A stretch of DNA of 8,509 nucleotides from an uncultured Bacteroidia bacterium (GTDB taxonomy: Bacteria; Bacteroidota; Bacteroidia; Bacteroidales; Prolixibacteraceae), in the NCBI GenBank assembly GCA_903859795.1, contig CAIOOC010000845.1, positions 1 to 8,509 on the forward strand. The letters are read 5' to 3'. A program made the position numbers and the translations under genes. The notes under the pieces are model-generated. The model was not told the DNA's origin and did no database searches. It worked only from the letters and a program-made list of their open reading frames with translations. Positions 6,699 through 8,509 of this stretch are shown here, piece after piece. The stretch's first letter is position 1; each line of letters starts with the position of its first letter.

Positions 6699-8465
6699 CT
6701 AGTTGATCTGTACCATGCCGCCCTGAATGATCGTGGCAGCACTTCCTTTAATCGTTGTATTTGCCCCGGATATTTCGGCTGTAGATGCCCCCTCGGCCTT
6801 GAACGCGGCTGAGCCCTTAAGGTTCATATTCATCCCCTCAAGTTTGGTATCTCCAGTTGCTTTAAAAGACATATCCTTAATGCTTTCAATCTTTATACCG
6901 GTATCATCCATGGTTATTTTATTCCCATTCTGATCCTGAAGGATGATCCCCTTGTCTTCGTCAGAAAGGGTAATTTTATTCCCGCCCGGAGTTTCGAGGG
7001 TGATTATTTTCTTTTCGTCGTCAAAGGTGAACTTCATCTTCTCGCGACTCACATACCCTTTATGATGATTATCGTCCTTCGGAGGCTCGGGAGCTGGTTT
7101 GGCGCTGCTGTGGCACATCCCCAGAACAACAGGATGACGCGGATCGTCGTTGAGAAAACCTACGATCACCTCATCCCCGATTTCGGGACGAAAAAAAGTT
7201 CCCCTTTCCTTTCCTGCATCCAGGGTTGATATCCGGGCCCACATCCCTTCATCCGAGGAGCTGATCATTGGTAGTCTGACTTTTATCCGGTCTTCCCCGT
7301 CGGGATCGTTTTCAAGAACAGTAACAATGCCTATTTGTAATCCGGCCACAGCGGGCAACAATCCTGAGGCGGGCATAGGCCGAAGGTCATAGGTCGTTGA
7401 GAACAGCTCAGGAGTTAACCCCAGCTGGGCATCTGTTTTCCAGTCACCCTCAGAGACAGCATGTCGGACGCCTGAAACGTATACCTTTCCTTCAAACCGT
7501 TCTCCAACACCAGAAATTTCAATGATCTTTCCCGGCAATATCGTTGCAAGTCCCTGGAAACGTGCCCTCCCGCGTATTTTTGCCAGACGTTCCTTCATAA
7601 GTCGTCCATTTGCCCAGGCCTGCAGTTCGGGTTCGCTTAATTTTCCGCTATGTCTTAGTTTGATGGGATCACCGCCGATCACATCAGCCAATGCCGAAGG
7701 GGTGAGATTTCCATTATTGGTCGTAACAGGTTCTGCAGCTTCGGCTTCCACAACTTCCTGATCGCTTCCGTTCCAGCTGCTCGCTTTAATTCCCTTATTC
7801 TGGAGGCGGGCATCAATTTCAGCATCAAGCTCCAATAAAGTTGATCCAAAGGCAACTTTTACAACAGTTTCCGACGTTAAGTCTGGTTTTGCAACTTTAA
7901 TATTACCGTCTTCTACAATCACAACCTGACCGTTAGACTCGGCACGCATCAGCATAAAATCCCAATCGGAAGAATCGTATTGAACCACCTCCTTAAGTGC
8001 CGGAAGGGTTGTTTCGATATCCTTTTGCAATCCATAGGGAGTGATCAGCTGTTCCATGATATCGCTATCCTTAAGATCTGCGAAATATTTGCTTTTGGTG
8101 CCGCTTGTCATTTTGACCGCTTCGTCACGGCATTCGACGATCAGCTGGCTGCCAGCAGGACGAACTTTAATGCTATGCCTCACTATTAATCCTTTAAAAA
8201 CTGAAGTATTCTGCGAACGGTACCCAAGCTGAATCTCAATTTTTTTACCAGGGACAAACAGATCAGAGGTACTTGCCTGAAAGGAAGACTGAGAAGCCTC
8301 GCCATCGCGCAAATAAATCATCGCTGAAGGAATCCGGTTTAACTCACGGCTTATTACCAGAGACAAGACATGATAAGCTCCGGGAAGCTGAGCCCCTTCA
8401 ATAAGAATCGCCGATGTACAGATATCGGGAGTTGCAGTGGTTGGTATGTTAGATTCTACAGGCAA
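6699..8465 (-). CDS. VgrG-like central spike protein, Afp8-like (gp27-gp5 fusion), 588 aa, TTG start
   Basis: This is the central spike and hub of the injection machine, expected to be a trimer under the inner tube. Residues about 20-230 form a gp27/late-control-D-like hub region, beginning with ILIEGAQLPGAYHVLSLVIS. An acidic linker (VVEAEAAEP) follows, then a second hub part with KLSEPELQAWANGRLMKER and PGKIIEISGVGERFEGKVY. Residues about 372-455 form the gp5 OB-fold, with ENDPDGEDRIKVRLP, MWARISTLDAG and GDEVIVGFLNDDPRHPVVLG, which is the strongest signature. The C-terminus (about 475-588) is a short-period repetitive stretch, with KITLSDEDKGIILQDQNGN and later short repeats, fitting a triple-stranded beta-helix needle. 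No lysozyme domain or toxin extension is present. An in-frame TGA at 8481-8483 limits the start, and no in-frame ATG lies between it and the conserved N-terminus, so the TTG at 8465 is the likely start. It lies 2 bp after the stop of the upstream gene. Confidence 0.92.
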   Translation of the reverse strand: MPVESNIPTTATPDICTSAILIEGAQLPGAYHVLSLVISRELNRIPSAMIYLRDGEASQSSFQASTSDLFVPGKKIEIQLGYRSQNTSVFKGLIVRHSIKVRPAGSQLIVECRDEAVKMTSGTKSKYFADLKDSDIMEQLITPYGLQKDIETTLPALKEVVQYDSSDWDFMLMRAESNGQVVIVEDGNIKVAKPDLTSETVVKVAFGSTLLELDAEIDARLQNKGIKASSWNGSDQEVVEAEAAEPVTTNNGNLTPSALADVIGGDPIKLRHSGKLSEPELQAWANGRLMKERLAKIRGRARFQGLATILPGKIIEISGVGERFEGKVYVSGVRHAVSEGDWKTDAQLGLTPELFSTTYDLRPMPASGLLPAVAGLQIGIVTVLENDPDGEDRIKVRLPMISSSDEGMWARISTLDAGKERGTFFRPEIGDEVIVGFLNDDPRHPVVLGMCHSSAKPAPEPPKDDNHHKGYVSREKMKFTFDDEKKIITLETPGGNKITLSDEDKGIILQDQNGNKITMDDTGIKIESIKDMSFKATGDTKLEGMNMNLKGSAAFKAEGASTAEISGANTTIKGSAATIIQGGMVQIN

Positions 8466-8467
8466 GG

Positions 8468-8509
8468 TTAATGTGTTTTTTCAATTGGTGGAAAAAATAG
8501 GCTTGTTCC
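8468..8509 (-). CDS. 3' end of upstream gene, possibly LysM/Afp7-like hub protein (partial)
   Basis: On the minus strand the first bases of the window read in one frame as GTSLFFPPIEKTH followed by TAA at 8470-8468. One of the other two frames hits a stop early, and the third runs on into the spike gene out of frame. A tail of the form G-x-x-L-x-x-PP-[IL]-E is what I expect at the end of the LysM-bearing Afp7/gp53-like protein that precedes the spike gene in eCIS clusters, and the 2-bp spacing to the spike start fits an operon. Only 13 residues are visible, so the identity is inferred from position and the PPIE ending. Confidence 0.45.
   Translation of the reverse strand, partial: GTSLFFPPIEKTH

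Overview
The window is one block of minus-strand genes from a contractile, phage-tail-like apparatus, most likely an extracellular contractile injection system (eCIS; Afp/PVC/MAC type). The host is probably a member of the Bacteroidota. The reasons are the family-specific wording of the two large baseplate proteins, the AT-rich starts without Shine-Dalgarno motifs, and an intergenic dyad of GCAGATCA/CGCAGATTT units that resembles dispersed repeats I associate with that phylum. The assignment rests on remembered family patterns, not on a search.

Read in the direction of transcription (8509 down to 1), the layout is: the last 13 codons of an upstream gene, possibly the LysM/Afp7-like hub protein; a VgrG/Afp8-like spike (8465-6699); a 121-bp gap with a 14-nt tandem repeat; a small PAAR spike-tip protein (6577-6308); a 160-bp gap with three dyad structures; a gp25/Afp9-like wedge protein (6147-5707); a very large gp6/baseplate-J, Afp11-like wedge protein (5691-1930); and a second large wedge protein, Afp12-like (1933 down past the window edge, C-terminus missing). 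There is no plus-strand gene, RNA gene, CRISPR array or transposase that I can support.

The products should assemble together. The VgrG-like trimer forms the central spike and the PAAR protein sharpens its tip. The gp25-like protein links the sheath to the wedges, and the two large wedge proteins form the ring around the hub that changes shape on firing. The sheath, tube, ATPase, tail-fibre and toxin genes expected in such a cluster are not in this window.

The most unusual points are a PAAR protein with no histidine at all (the usual metal ligands), the PAAR-then-gp25 gene order with a structured repeat between them, and a CX2CXCX7C cysteine cluster in the second wedge protein.
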